NCBI RefSeq assembly: GCF_900115695.1
Contig: NZ_FOXK01000005.1
Location: 248,001-312,000, forward strand
Direction of reading: 5' to 3'
Length of the DNA: 64,000 nucleotides
From: Ectopseudomonas toyotomiensis
Lineage (GTDB): Bacteria; Pseudomonadota; Gammaproteobacteria; Pseudomonadales; Pseudomonadaceae
The notes beneath the pieces are model-generated. The model did not search any database, was not told the origin of the DNA, and saw only the letters and a list, made by a program, of their open reading frames with translations. Made by a program: the position numbers and the translations under genes. Shown in pieces: positions 40,594 through 52,918 of the stretch (the stretch's first letter is position 1; every line of letters starts with the position of its first letter).

Positions 40594-41025
40594 TGACTAT
40601 CCCCTATCCAGGCGGCGATGCAAAAACAGCCGCCATTGTAACGGCCAACGACCGAGTTATCCACACAGCAGGGACTAGATGGCCAAGCAAAATCAAAGCC
40701 TTAGTTCCATTCACCAGACTTATCAGTAGCGGCATGAGCCTTGTGGATAAGCACCCCATAAGCTTCTGTAAAAGCCTGGGGATGAACGGGCGGATAACCC
40801 TGCTGTGGGTAACACGGCATTCTATCCTCAGGCTGTCTGCAGGACACGCACAGAGGAACCACGCCTTTTGGACAGACTTATCATCGCCGGATGAGCAAGC
40901 AGGGCGCTGCAGCCAAAGGGTTGTCCACAGACGCTGGCAGCACCATTCAACATAAACATAGAAAAAGAGCTTTAAACCCTTTTTCTCCTTTCTATTTCTA
41001 TCTAGCGAATAAGGTTGGTTGGAAA
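40594..41025. other. Replication origin oriC between dnaA and rpmH
   Basis: This is the established position of the Pseudomonas origin. Perfect DnaA boxes are at 40657-40665 and 40742-40750 (reverse); one-mismatch boxes are TGTGGGTAA at 40804-40812 and TTGTCCACA at 40921-40929. An AT-rich stretch follows, beginning with ACATAAACATA at 40950 and continuing through pyrimidine-rich DNA to about 41000, a good unwinding-element candidate. Confidence 0.9.
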
Positions 41026-41054
41026 TTGACCTACCGCGCGGCTTTCTCTAGAAT
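41026..41054 (+). promoter_or_regulatory. Sigma-70 promoter of rpmH
   Basis: TTGACC (41026-41031), 17-bp spacer, TAGAAT (41049-41054), about 60 bases before the rpmH start. Confidence 0.8.
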
Positions 41055-41113
41055 TGCCGGTCTCTTTAAACCAGGGTCATTCCGACCCTAGTCGATCACC
41101 CAGGTAACGCACC

Positions 41114-41248
41114 ATGAAACGCACTTTCCAACCCAGCACCATCAAGCGCGCTCGCACCCACGGTTTCCGTGCCCGCATGGCCACCAAGAACGGCCGTGCC
41201 GTCCTGTCGCGTCGTCGCGCCAAGGGCCGCAAGCGTCTGACTGTCTAA
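41114..41248 (+). CDS. rpmH: 50S ribosomal protein L34
   Basis: A 44-residue, very basic protein: it begins [20 protein letters not shown] and ends GRKRLTV, the hallmark sequence of L34. A component of the large ribosomal subunit near the exit tunnel. It is first in the rpmH-rnpA-yidD-yidC transcript behind a consensus promoter and is adjacent to oriC. Confidence 0.98.
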   Translation: MKRTFQPSTIKRARTHGFRARMATKNGRAVLSRRRAKGRKRLTV

Positions 41249-41261
41249 TTCATCCTGACAG

Positions 41262-41666
41262 GTGGTGAGTCGAGGCTTCGGCCGGGAAAAGCGACTGCTG
41301 ACTCCCCGGCAATTCAAGGCAGTCTTCGACTCCCCAAGCGGTAAAGCTCCGGGCAAAAGTGTCCTGCTGCTAGCGCGCGATAACCAGCTTGATCATCCCC
41401 GCCTAGGTTTGGTGATCGGCAAAAAGAGCGTCAAGCTCGCCGTCGAGCGCAACCGCATCAAGCGTCAAATCCGCGAGTCCTTTCGCCTCAATCAGGACAA
41501 CCTGACAGGCTGGGACATCGTGGTGGTCGCCCGCAAAGGGCTAGGTGATCTAGAGAATGGCGAACTTGCTCAGCAGTTCGGCAAACTCTGGAAACGCTTG
41601 GCCCGAAGCCGGCCCAGTCGCGACGCAGACTTATCCCCCGGGACAAGCGACAATCCCCATGCGTAA
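41262..41666 (+). CDS. rnpA: Ribonuclease P protein component
   Basis: A 134-residue RnpA with the RNR motif region [17 protein letters not shown] that binds the RNase P RNA, preceded by the family-like RLGLVIGKK. It helps mature the 5' ends of tRNAs. The start is GTG 41262 (MVSRGF), 13 bases after rpmH. The 3' end overlaps yidD by eight bases. Confidence 0.95.
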   Translation: MVSRGFGREKRLLTPRQFKAVFDSPSGKAPGKSVLLLARDNQLDHPRLGLVIGKKSVKLAVERNRIKRQIRESFRLNQDNLTGWDIVVVARKGLGDLENGELAQQFGKLWKRLARSRPSRDADLSPGTSDNPHA

Positions 41667-41904
41667 AGCGGCTCTAGCCTGTATTCAGGTTTATCGCTAC
41701 GCCATCAGTCCGCTGATGGCCAGTCATTGTCGCTTCTATCCCAGCTGCTCCTGCTATGCCTACGAAGCCATCGAACAACATGGCTTCCTGCGTGGTGGCT
41801 GGCTGACAGTGCGCCGTCTCGGTCGCTGTCACCCCTGGAATGCCGGCGGTTTCGATCCGGTTCCACCCGTTAAAAAATCCCGTTCCCCTTCGATGGCCGA
41901 ATAA
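41659..41904 (+). CDS. yidD: Membrane protein insertion efficiency factor YidD
   Basis: An 81-residue YidD with the conserved [23 protein letters not shown] and the C-terminal [17 protein letters not shown]. It assists YidC-dependent insertion at the inner membrane. ATG 41659 lies inside the end of rnpA, and the stop is two bases before yidC, so the block is one transcript. Confidence 0.95.
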   Translation: MRKAALACIQVYRYAISPLMASHCRFYPSCSCYAYEAIEQHGFLRGGWLTVRRLGRCHPWNAGGFDPVPPVKKSRSPSMAE

Positions 41905-41906
41905 TC

Positions 41907-43652
41907 ATGGATATCCAACGCTCGATCCTGATCGTCGCCCTGGCAGTCGTGTCCTACCTCATGGTCCTGCAATGGAACGAGGACTACGGCCAGGCTGCCT
42001 TGCCAGCCGAGGTTAGTACCTCGACCGCTGCGACGCCTGCCCTGCCCGACACACCTGCTGCAACCGCCAGCACTGGCGGCGACGACATTCCCACTGCCGT
42101 GGCCGAGCCGACTGCTGCTGCCGTTGCGCCTACCGCCGCTGTCAGCGACGAGCTGATTCGCGTCAAGACCGATGTGCTGGACCTGGCCATCGACCCGCGT
42201 GGTGGCGATATCGTGCAGCTGCGTCTGCCGCAGTACCCGCGTCGTCAAGACCGCCCGGACGTTCCGTTCCAGCTGTTCGACAACGGCAACGAGCGTACTT
42301 ACCTGGCGCAGAGCGGCCTGATCGGTCAGAACGCGCCGGACAAATCCAGCGGTCGTTCCCTGTGGAGCAGCGAGAAGCAGAACTACGAACTGGCCGAAGG
42401 CCAGGACAGCCTGGTGGTCGATCTCACATTCAGCGAGAACGGCATCAACTATATCAAGCGCTACAGCTTCAAACGCGGCCTCAACCCGCAGTGCTCGGCG
42501 CGTGAGCAACAACTGAAGAAGCCTGGCTGCATCGATCCCTCCGCCTATCAGGTTGACGTGCGTTACCTGATCGACAACCAGAGCGAGCAGGCCTGGAGCG
42601 GCAACCTGTTCGCTCAGCTCAAGCGCGACAACAGCGGCGACCCGTCCTCGACCACCGCTACCGGCACCGCCACCTATCTTGGCGCGGCACTGTGGACCAC
42701 CGACGAGCCGTACAAGAAGGTGTCGATGAAGGACATCGACAAGCAGTCCTTCAAGGAAACCGTGCAGGGCGGCTGGGTCGCCTGGCTGCAGCACTACTTC
42801 GTCACCGCCTGGGTGCCGAACAAGGACAGCACCAACCTGGTACAGACCCGCAAGGACAGCCAGGGTAACTACATCGTCGGCTTCACCGGCCCGTCCGTGC
42901 AGGTCGCTGCCGGCGCGCAGGGCGAAACTGGCGCGATTCTCTATGCCGGTCCCAAGCTGCAGGAGCACCTGGGCACCCTGTCCCCGGGTCTGGAGCTGAC
43001 CGTCGACTACGGCTTCCTGTGGTTCCTGGCGCAACCGATCTTCTGGCTGCTGGAAGTGATCCACGGCGTGCTCGGCAACTGGGGTTGGTCGATCATCGTC
43101 CTGACCATCATCATCAAGCTGATCTTCTTCCCGCTGTCGGCTGCCAGCTACCGCTCCATGGCGCGCATGCGTGCCGTATCGCCGAAACTGCAGGCGCTGA
43201 AAGAGCAGCACGGAGATGATCGCCAGAAGATGTCCCAGGCGATGATGGAGCTGTACAAGAAAGAGAAGATCAACCCGCTGGGCGGCTGCTTGCCGATCCT
43301 GGTGCAAATGCCGGTATTCCTCGCCCTGTACTGGGTGCTGCTGGAATCGGTCGAGATGCGTCAGGCGCCCTGGCTGCTGTGGATCACCGACCTGTCGATC
43401 AAGGATCCGTTCTTCATCCTGCCGATCATCATGGGCGCGACCATGTTCATCCAGCAGCAGCTCAACCCGACGCCGCCGGACCCCATGCAGGCCCGCGTGC
43501 TGAAGCTGATGCCGATCATCTTCACCTTCTTCTTCCTGTGGTTCCCGGCTGGTCTGGTGCTGTACTGGGTGGTCAACAACTGCCTGTCCATCGCCCAGCA
43601 GTGGTACATTACGCGCAAGATCGAAGCGGCAGCGAAACCGGCCAACGCCTGA
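41907..43652 (+). CDS. yidC: Membrane protein insertase YidC
   Basis: A 581-residue YidC: an N-terminal membrane anchor (about 5-23), a low-complexity Ala/Thr/Pro linker (about 35-85), a large periplasmic domain to about 350, and then five membrane segments with the SLS-like hydrophilic groove region (LSAASYRSMARMRAVSPKLQ). It inserts proteins such as AtpE and respiratory subunits, alone or with SecYEG. Confidence 0.97.
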   Translation: MDIQRSILIVALAVVSYLMVLQWNEDYGQAALPAEVSTSTAATPALPDTPAATASTGGDDIPTAVAEPTAAAVAPTAAVSDELIRVKTDVLDLAIDPRGGDIVQLRLPQYPRRQDRPDVPFQLFDNGNERTYLAQSGLIGQNAPDKSSGRSLWSSEKQNYELAEGQDSLVVDLTFSENGINYIKRYSFKRGLNPQCSAREQQLKKPGCIDPSAYQVDVRYLIDNQSEQAWSGNLFAQLKRDNSGDPSSTTATGTATYLGAALWTTDEPYKKVSMKDIDKQSFKETVQGGWVAWLQHYFVTAWVPNKDSTNLVQTRKDSQGNYIVGFTGPSVQVAAGAQGETGAILYAGPKLQEHLGTLSPGLELTVDYGFLWFLAQPIFWLLEVIHGVLGNWGWSIIVLTIIIKLIFFPLSAASYRSMARMRAVSPKLQALKEQHGDDRQKMSQAMMELYKKEKINPLGGCLPILVQMPVFLALYWVLLESVEMRQAPWLLWITDLSIKDPFFILPIIMGATMFIQQQLNPTPPDPMQARVLKLMPIIFTFFFLWFPAGLVLYWVVNNCLSIAQQWYITRKIEAAAKPANA

Positions 43653-43678
43653 TTCGCCAAGGCTTCCAAGCATCAAGC

Positions 43679-43703
43679 AAACGCCCCATGATTGGGGCGT
43701 TTT
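43679..43703 (+). terminator. Terminator after yidC
   Basis: AAACGCCCC-ATGATT-GGGGCGTTTT, 27 bases after the stop codon; closes the rpmH-yidC operon. Confidence 0.85.
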
Positions 43704-43721
43704 GCTATCCAAACATTTGTC

Positions 43722-43747
43722 GTAGGAGCGAGCTCTGCTCGCGAATC
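43722..43747. repeat. REP-like palindrome
   Basis: GTAGGAGCGAGCTCTGCTCG followed by CGAATC. It lies between the yidC terminator and mnmE and is followed by a perfect DnaA box at 43752-43760. Confidence 0.7.
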
Positions 43748-43807
43748 GCTGTTATCCACAGCTTCTCCCTCGCGCCTACTAGCCCCGTAAACATCGAGTA
43801 AACCGCC

Positions 43808-45175
43808 ATGAACCATGCCCGAGACACCATTGCCGCCGTCGCTACCGCCCAGGGTCGTGGTGGTGTGGGCATCGTGCGGGTATCCGGTCCACTGGCCGGT
43901 CAATTGGCTCAGGCCATCTGCAGACGCGAGTTGAAGCCACGCTTTGCTCATCACGGGCCGTTCTATGGCGAGAGCGATCTGACTCTGGACGAAGGCCTGG
44001 CCATCTACTTTCCCGGCCCCAACTCCTTCACTGGTGAAGACGTCCTGGAGCTGCAGGGCCACGGTGGCCCGGTGGTGCTCGATCTGCTGCTGCGCCGCTG
44101 CATGGCGTTGGGAGCACGCCTGGCGCGCCCCGGCGAGTTCAGCGAACGAGCCTTCCTCAATGACAAGCTCGACCTGGCTCAAGCCGAGGCCATCGCCGAT
44201 CTGATCGAAGCCAGCTCCGAACAGGCCGCGCGCAATGCGCTGCGTTCGCTGCAGGGCGAGTTCTCCAAGCGCGTGCACGCGCTGACCGAGTCGTTGATCC
44301 AGCTGCGCATCTACGTCGAGGCGGCCATCGACTTTCCCGAGGAGGAGATTGACTTTCTCGCCGACGGCCATGTACTGAACCAGCTCGACAGCGTGCGCGC
44401 CGACTTATCCACAGTCTTGCGCGAAGCGGGCCAGGGCGCCCTGCTGCGTGACGGTATGACCGTGGTCATCGCCGGCCGGCCCAATGCCGGCAAATCCAGC
44501 CTGCTCAACGCCTTGGCCGGGCGCGAAGCGGCCATCGTCACCGATATCGCCGGTACCACCCGCGACGTGCTGCGCGAACATATCCACATCGATGGCATGC
44601 CCCTGCATGTGGTCGACACCGCCGGCCTGCGTGATACCGACGACCAGGTCGAACGCATCGGCGTGGAACGCGCGCTCAAGGCCATCGGCGAAGCCGATCG
44701 CGTGTTGTTGGTAGTGGACTCCACCGCGCCGGAAGCCGCCGATCCTTTTGCCCTGTGGCCAGAGTTTCTGGAGCAGCGCCCGGATCCGGCACACGTCACC
44801 CTGATCCGTAACAAGGCCGATCTCTCCGGCGAGGCAGTAACACTTGAAACCAGCGCCGATGGCCACGTCACCCTCAGCCTGTCAGCCAAATCTGCCGATG
44901 GCCTCGATCTGCTGCGCGAACACCTGAAGGCCTGCATGGGTTATCAACAGACCGCCGAGAGCGGCTTCAGCGCCCGCCGCCGTCATCTTGAGGCGTTGCA
45001 TCAGGCCGAGCAGCACCTCGAGCACGGCCGCAACCAACTCACCCTGATGGGCGCGGGTGAACTGCTGGCCGAGGACCTACGCATGGCCCAGCAAGCCCTG
45101 GGCGAGATCACCGGCGCCTTCAGCAGCGACGACCTGCTGGGGCGCATCTTCTCCAGCTTCTGTATTGGCAAGTGA
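43808..45175 (+). CDS. mnmE: tRNA uridine-34 modification GTPase MnmE
   Basis: A 455-residue MnmE (TrmE). It comprises the N-terminal formyl-tetrahydrofolate-binding domain, the helical domain, and the inserted G domain with [16 protein letters not shown] and NKAD; it ends in the catalytic CIGK. With MnmG it forms cmnm5U34 or nm5U34 in tRNA. mnmG follows after a 750-base gap that resembles oriC. A perfect DnaA box (44405-44413) lies inside the gene. Confidence 0.97.
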   Translation: MNHARDTIAAVATAQGRGGVGIVRVSGPLAGQLAQAICRRELKPRFAHHGPFYGESDLTLDEGLAIYFPGPNSFTGEDVLELQGHGGPVVLDLLLRRCMALGARLARPGEFSERAFLNDKLDLAQAEAIADLIEASSEQAARNALRSLQGEFSKRVHALTESLIQLRIYVEAAIDFPEEEIDFLADGHVLNQLDSVRADLSTVLREAGQGALLRDGMTVVIAGRPNAGKSSLLNALAGREAAIVTDIAGTTRDVLREHIHIDGMPLHVVDTAGLRDTDDQVERIGVERALKAIGEADRVLLVVDSTAPEAADPFALWPEFLEQRPDPAHVTLIRNKADLSGEAVTLETSADGHVTLSLSAKSADGLDLLREHLKACMGYQQTAESGFSARRRHLEALHQAEQHLEHGRNQLTLMGAGELLAEDLRMAQQALGEITGAFSSDDLLGRIFSSFCIGK

Positions 45176-45227
45176 AAGCAAATACTCAGGCACTCTGCAC
45201 TCACCGCCCTCTTATCCACAGCTAGCC

Positions 45228-45250
45228 TGTAGGAGCGGATTTATCCGCAA
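45228..45250. repeat. REP-like element
   Basis: TGTAGGAGCGGATTTATCCG plus CAA, in the mnmE-mnmG gap near a perfect DnaA box (45212-45220). Confidence 0.6.
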
Positions 45251-45491
45251 AAAGAGCATAGGTCGCGCCGTCAATACGCCTCTTCCTGCCTACCCGGATT
45301 TCATCCGGGCTACGAAATGCAGCCCAGACACCGGCTGCGTCTCGGGCTGACACCGATGGCAATCGTCGGCTCGCCCAGCCCACCTTACATAAGCTTGAGG
45401 CCCCTTGAGGGCTAACACGGCACCGTGCCAATGCCCGGTTTTCAGCCGGATTGCGGGTGTTCCGAAGAGTTATTCATAGCGAAATAAACCC

Positions 45492-45760
45492 TGTGGAAAA
45501 CAGGCCCTGAACCCTGCCCATAACCCTATGACAAAGCTGGGCGTAACTGCCCCTGTGGGTAACCTGCACTTTCATCCACAGTGATTCAGCAGCTTGCCCA
45601 GCGGAACCGAGCAGGAATAACACAGGCTTATTATTCGCTGTACACCAGTAGCCGCAGGGCTTGTAAAGCTTTATCCACAGAAAAGGCTCCCTCTATACAT
45701 AAACATAAAGAACAAGCTTTATAAAAAATCTCTCTTTTCTATTCTTTATAAGCCTGAGCG
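45492..45760. other. Second origin-like region upstream of mnmG
   Basis: DnaA boxes TGTGGAAAA (45492), TGTGGGTAA (45554), TCATCCACA (45572) and perfect TTATCCACA (45671) precede ACATAAACATA (45698) and a long AT-rich tract to about 45750. Box spacings of 62 and 117 bp equal those in oriC (40742-40804-40921) exactly. Whether it fires replication cannot be told from sequence. The rest of the 45176-45922 gap holds one REP and no gene. Confidence 0.7.
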
Positions 45761-45922
45761 TACTTTTCATCAGGAAGGGGTCATCAGGTAAAGGCTCGAG
45801 GAGAGAGGAACACAGCCAATCTGCTGGCTATTTTTTGTGCAGAAGGCTTCATTCAAGAGGCTTAAGTCCCTATACTTGCCGCCTTTCTTTCAGACCCCTT
45901 CTCAACAGGCACGAGGTGCGTG

Positions 45923-47814
<1,892 letters not shown>

Positions 47815-47815
<1 letters not shown>

Positions 47816-48459
47816 TGTCGGTCACTCAGCGTCACGCCGAAGAACTGCTGCAGGGTGCCCGCGAACTGGGTATCGAACTCAGCGCGCAGCAGCAGGAACA
47901 ACTGCTCGCCTATCTGGGCCTGCTGATCAAGTGGAACAAGGCCTACAACCTCACCGCCGTGCGCGATCCCGACGAGATGGTGTCGCGCCACTTGCTCGAC
48001 AGCTTGTCGGTAGTGCCGTTCGTGGCCGAGCTTGGGGATAACTGGCTCGACGTCGGCAGTGGCGGCGGTATGCCCGGCGTGCCGCTGGCGATCATGTTCC
48101 CCGAGCGGCGTTTCACCCTGCTCGACTCCAACGGCAAGAAAACCCGTTTTCTGGTCCAGGTGAAGCTGGAGCTGAAACTCGCCAACCTCGAGGTTGTCCA
48201 CAGCCGGGTCGAAGCCTATCGCCCCGAGCAGCCGTTCGATGGCATCAGCTCGCGCGCGTTCAGCAGCCTGGAAGACTTCAGCAACTGGACGCGTCACCTT
48301 GGCAGCGTCGACACCCAGTGGCTGGCGATGAAAGGCGTGCACCCGGATGACGAATTGCAGGCCCTGCCGACGGACTTCCGTCTCAGCGCCACGCATGTGT
48401 TGCGGGTTCCCGGTTGCCAAGGCCAGCGCCATCTGTTGATACTGCGTCGCTCGGTCTAA
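47815..48459 (+). CDS. rsmG: 16S rRNA (guanine-527-N7) methyltransferase
   Basis: A 214-residue RsmG (GidB) with the SAM-binding [16 protein letters not shown] and [21 protein letters not shown]. It methylates G527 of 16S rRNA, and loss gives low-level streptomycin resistance. The start overlaps the mnmG stop by one base. Confidence 0.96.
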
Positions 48460-48470
48460 GGGGAAAGAAG

Positions 48471-49259
48471 ATGGCCAAGGTATTCGCGATCGCCAATCAG
48501 AAAGGCGGCGTGGGCAAAACCACGACGTGCATCAACCTGGCCGCTTCTCTGGTGGCGACCAAGCGCCGCGTGCTGCTGATCGACCTCGACCCGCAGGGCA
48601 ACGCGACCATGGGCAGCGGTGTCGACAAGCATGGTCTAGAGCACTCGATCTACGACGTGCTGATCGGCGAATGCGACCTGAGCCAGGCCATGCAGTTCTC
48701 CGAGCACGGTGGCTACCAGCTGCTGCCGGCCAACCGTGACCTGACCGCCGCGGAAGTCGCCCTGCTGGAAATGAAGATGAAGGAAAGCCGCCTGCGTTAT
48801 GCCCTGGCGCCGATCCGCGAGAACTACGACTACATCCTCATCGACTGCCCGCCATCGCTGAACATGCTGACCATCAACGCCCTGGTCGCCGCCGATGGCG
48901 TGATCATCCCCATGCAGTGCGAGTACTACGCGCTCGAGGGGCTTTCCGACCTGGTCAACAGCATCCAGCGCATCGCCCAGCTGCTCAATCCCAAGCTGCA
49001 GATCGAAGGTCTGCTGCGCACCATGTACGACCCGCGCATCAGCCTGACCAATGACGTCACGGCTCAGCTCAAGGAACACTTCGGCGACAAGCTGTATGAC
49101 GCCGTGATTCCGCGCAACGTGCGCCTGGCCGAAGCACCGAGCTTCGGCATGCCGGCGCTGGTCTACGACAAACAATCCCGTGGGGCCATCGCCTACCTGG
49201 CTTTGGCCGGCGAGCTGGTGCGCCGTCAGCGCGCCGCCGCGAAAACCGCTACCGCTTAA
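48471..49259 (+). CDS. parA: Chromosome partitioning ATPase ParA (Soj)
   Basis: A 262-residue deviant Walker ATPase: KGGVGKTTT near residue 11, LIDLDPQGNATMG, and LIDCPPSLNML. It drives segregation of ParB-parS complexes. ATG 48471 follows GGGGAAAGAAG. The target sites are the two parS palindromes in recF. Confidence 0.96.
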   Translation: MAKVFAIANQKGGVGKTTTCINLAASLVATKRRVLLIDLDPQGNATMGSGVDKHGLEHSIYDVLIGECDLSQAMQFSEHGGYQLLPANRDLTAAEVALLEMKMKESRLRYALAPIRENYDYILIDCPPSLNMLTINALVAADGVIIPMQCEYYALEGLSDLVNSIQRIAQLLNPKLQIEGLLRTMYDPRISLTNDVTAQLKEHFGDKLYDAVIPRNVRLAEAPSFGMPALVYDKQSRGAIAYLALAGELVRRQRAAAKTATA

Positions 49260-49270
49260 GGAACATCCGC

Positions 49271-50140
49271 ATGGCTGCGAAGAAACGAGGTCTGGGTCGA
49301 GGTCTGGACGCACTGCTCGGCGGCAACTCCGTCAATGCACTGCAGGAAGAGGCCGCCCAGGTCGACACCCGTGAACTGCAATACGTGCCCCTGGAGCTGA
49401 TCCAGCGTGGCAAGTACCAGCCGCGTCGTGACATGGACCAGACCGCTCTGGAAGAACTCGCCGCCTCCATTCGCGCCCAGGGCGTGATGCAGCCCATCGT
49501 CCTGCGCCCCATCGGTGGTGGTCGTTTCGAGATCGTCGCCGGTGAACGCCGTTGGCGTGCCAGCCAACTGGCCGGTCAGGACAAGATTCCGGCCATGGTC
49601 CGTGAGCTGCCGGATGAAGCCGCCATCGCCATGGCGTTGATCGAGAACATCCAGCGCGAAGACCTCAATCCGATCGAGGAAGCCGTGGCCCTACAGCGCC
49701 TGCAGCAGGAATTCGAGCTGACTCAGCAACAGGTCGCCGATGCCGTGGGCAAATCGCGCGTCACCATCACCAACCTGCTGCGCCTGATCGCCTTGCCGGA
49801 GGAGATCAAGACCCTGCTCGCCCATGGCGATCTGGAGATGGGTCATGCTCGTGCGCTGCTCGGTCTACCCCTCGAACAGCAGGTCGAAGCCGCGCGACAT
49901 GTTGTCGCACGTGGCCTGACCGTTCGTCAGACCGAGGCCCTGGTGCGCCAGTGGCTGAGCGCCAAACCTGCCCCGGCCAAAGCCAAGGCCGACCCCGACA
50001 TCAGCCGCCTGGAGCAGAAGCTCGCAGAGCGTCTGGGCTCGCCCGTGCAGATCAAGCACGGCAGCAAGGGCAAAGGGCAGTTGGTGATTCGCTACAGCTC
50101 CCTCGACGAATTGCAGGGTGTACTGGCGCACATTCGTTGA
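49271..50140 (+). CDS. parB: Chromosome partitioning protein ParB (Spo0J)
   Basis: A 289-residue ParB. The CTP-binding GERRWRASQLAG and ENIQREDLNPIEEA arginine-rich box are present, then a helix-turn-helix around QQQVADAVGKSRVTITNLLRL that binds parS, and a C-terminal dimerisation domain. It starts 11 bases after parA. Confidence 0.96.
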   Translation: MAAKKRGLGRGLDALLGGNSVNALQEEAAQVDTRELQYVPLELIQRGKYQPRRDMDQTALEELAASIRAQGVMQPIVLRPIGGGRFEIVAGERRWRASQLAGQDKIPAMVRELPDEAAIAMALIENIQREDLNPIEEAVALQRLQQEFELTQQQVADAVGKSRVTITNLLRLIALPEEIKTLLAHGDLEMGHARALLGLPLEQQVEAARHVVARGLTVRQTEALVRQWLSAKPAPAKAKADPDISRLEQKLAERLGSPVQIKHGSKGKGQLVIRYSSLDELQGVLAHIR

Positions 50141-50184
50141 AACAATTCAGTCTGTAGTCCTACTTCACTCCTACTACAGCACGG

Positions 50185-50213
50185 TTGATCGGGCGCAGGC
50201 TGAACCCTATACT
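50185..50213 (+). promoter_or_regulatory. Sigma-70 promoter of the ATP synthase operon
   Basis: TTGATC (50185-50190), 17-bp spacer, TATACT (50208-50213), about 58 bases upstream of atpI. Confidence 0.75.
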
Positions 50214-50270
50214 CCCCGCGCAATTTTGTCGGCTACGGGCCGAGCTTCGGCACCTTGCAGGGAGAGGTCG

Positions 50271-50660
50271 ATGGGCATCCCCAGTAAGGTCCCGTTTCAT
50301 CGTCAGCCAGGTTTTCCGATCCTGATTCTTCAGGCCATCGTGACGGCTGTGATTGCAGTGATTTTTGCCGTCAGTGGCGGATGGGTTGCGGCCTATTCGG
50401 CATTGCTGGGAGGGCTGATCGCCCTGCTGGCCAACGCGTATTTCGCATTCAAGGCCTTTCGTTACTTTGGCGCGCGTTCGGCCCGAGCCATCGTCCAGTC
50501 GATCTGGGCCGGGGCCATGGGTAAATGGATTATCACGGCGGTGCTGTTTGCACTGGCGTTCGTAGGGGTTGAACCACTTGCACCGATGCAGCTGTTCATC
50601 GGTTATCTGCTTGGCCTTCTGGCAGCAGCCTGTGCCCCCCTACTCATGAAAGTTTTCTGA
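50271..50660 (+). CDS. atpI: ATP synthase accessory protein I
   Basis: A 129-residue membrane protein with four hydrophobic segments, typical AtpI, thought to help c-ring assembly or cation handling. AGGGAGAGG lies just before ATG 50271. The in-frame sequence further upstream overlaps the promoter and is not coding. Confidence 0.9.
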   Translation: MGIPSKVPFHRQPGFPILILQAIVTAVIAVIFAVSGGWVAAYSALLGGLIALLANAYFAFKAFRYFGARSARAIVQSIWAGAMGKWIITAVLFALAFVGVEPLAPMQLFIGYLLGLLAAACAPLLMKVF

Positions 50661-51503
<843 letters not shown>

Positions 51504-51545
51504 TCAACATCGAAAAACCCGAAAACCCCTAACTCGTAACCTTAA

Positions 51546-51797
<252 letters not shown>

Positions 51798-51811
51798 GAG
51801 TTCCTGAGTTC

Positions 51812-51836
51812 GAGGCAGCATGATGAGTGCTGCCTC
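51812..51836 (+). promoter_or_regulatory. Intercistronic hairpin between atpE and atpF
   Basis: Perfect 9-bp stem GAGGCAGCA/TGCTGCCTC with a 7-base loop, followed by a weak U-rich stretch. It may stabilise the atpE message or attenuate downstream transcription. Confidence 0.6.
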
Positions 51837-51883
51837 TTCAGGCTTTTCTTCCCTGAACACGAGATAGCACGAGGTAAATCGCT

Positions 51884-52354
51884 GTGAACATTAACCTGAC
51901 CCTGTTCGGTCAAACGATTGCCTTCGCTATTTTCGTCTGGTTCTGCATGAAGTTCGTATGGCCGCCGCTGACGCTGGCCATGCAGGAACGCCAGAAGAAA
52001 ATCGCAGAAGGTCTGGATGCTGCCGGGCGCGCTGAGCGCGATCTGCAGTTGGCCCAGGAACGCGCTGCCCAGATGCTTCGTGAAACCAAAGAGCAAGCTG
52101 CCGAGATTCTCGATCGGGCGAACAAGACCGCCAACGCAATCGTCGAAGAAGCCAAGGCCCAGGCCCGCTCTGAAGGTGAAAAGCTGATCGCTGGCGCCAA
52201 AGCCGAAATCGATCTGGAAGTGAACCGTGCCAAGGATCAACTGCGTTCGCAGGTAGCAGCTCTGGCTGTCACCGGCGCCGAGCAGATCCTGCAGTCCTCC
52301 GTGGACGGCGCTGCGCACAACGATCTGGTCGCAAAACTGGCCTCTCAACTCTAA
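51884..52354 (+). CDS. atpF: ATP synthase F0 subunit b
   Basis: A 156-residue protein with one N-terminal membrane helix (about 5-25) and a long Ala/Glu/Lys-rich helix that forms the dimeric stator stalk; RAADQ-like heptads occur through the middle. The GTG start at 51884 has GAGG about seven bases upstream. Confidence 0.95.
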   Translation: MNINLTLFGQTIAFAIFVWFCMKFVWPPLTLAMQERQKKIAEGLDAAGRAERDLQLAQERAAQMLRETKEQAAEILDRANKTANAIVEEAKAQARSEGEKLIAGAKAEIDLEVNRAKDQLRSQVAALAVTGAEQILQSSVDGAAHNDLVAKLASQL

Positions 52355-52366
52355 GCGAGGCTCGCG

Positions 52367-52903
52367 ATGATCAATACCAACACGCTCGCTCGGCCCTACG
52401 CGAAAGCTGCGTTTGAGTTTGCCAGTGCTGCACAGCAGGCCGATGCCTGGCTGAACATGCTGTCGCTGTCCGCGGCCGCGGTTCAAGCGTCGGCCATGGC
52501 TCAGCAGTTGGTCAACCCGGCGTTGACCGATGAGCAGAAAGTCAATGTGCTGGCGCAGCTCTGTGCCGGTCACATCGACGCTTCGTTCAGCAACTTCCTG
52601 CGCTCGCTGGGCAGCAACGACCGACTGTCGCTGCTGCCGGTAGTACGCGAACAATTCGCAGTGCTGAAGGCTGAAGCCGAACGCGCCCTCGATGTCGAGG
52701 TCGAGTCGGCTTTCGAGCTCAGTGCTGAGCAATTGCAAACTCTGGCTGCCGCCCTTTCCAAGCGGCTCGATCGCACCGTCCAGCCCACGCCCGTGGTCAA
52801 TCCCGCCCTGATCGGCGGTGTTGTCATTCGTGCAGGTGACCTGGTCATCGACGGTTCGGTCCGCGGCAAGCTGAACAAGCTGGCCGAAGCGTTGAAATCC
52901 TGA
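52367..52903 (+). CDS. atpH: ATP synthase F1 subunit delta
   Basis: A 178-residue delta subunit. The N-terminal LARPYAKAAFEFA and the C-terminal NPALIGGVVIRAGDLVIDGSV are family signatures. It links subunit b to the top of the alpha3beta3 head. Confidence 0.95.
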   Translation: MINTNTLARPYAKAAFEFASAAQQADAWLNMLSLSAAAVQASAMAQQLVNPALTDEQKVNVLAQLCAGHIDASFSNFLRSLGSNDRLSLLPVVREQFAVLKAEAERALDVEVESAFELSAEQLQTLAAALSKRLDRTVQPTPVVNPALIGGVVIRAGDLVIDGSVRGKLNKLAEALKS

Positions 52904-52918
52904 TTTGAGGGAACTGGC

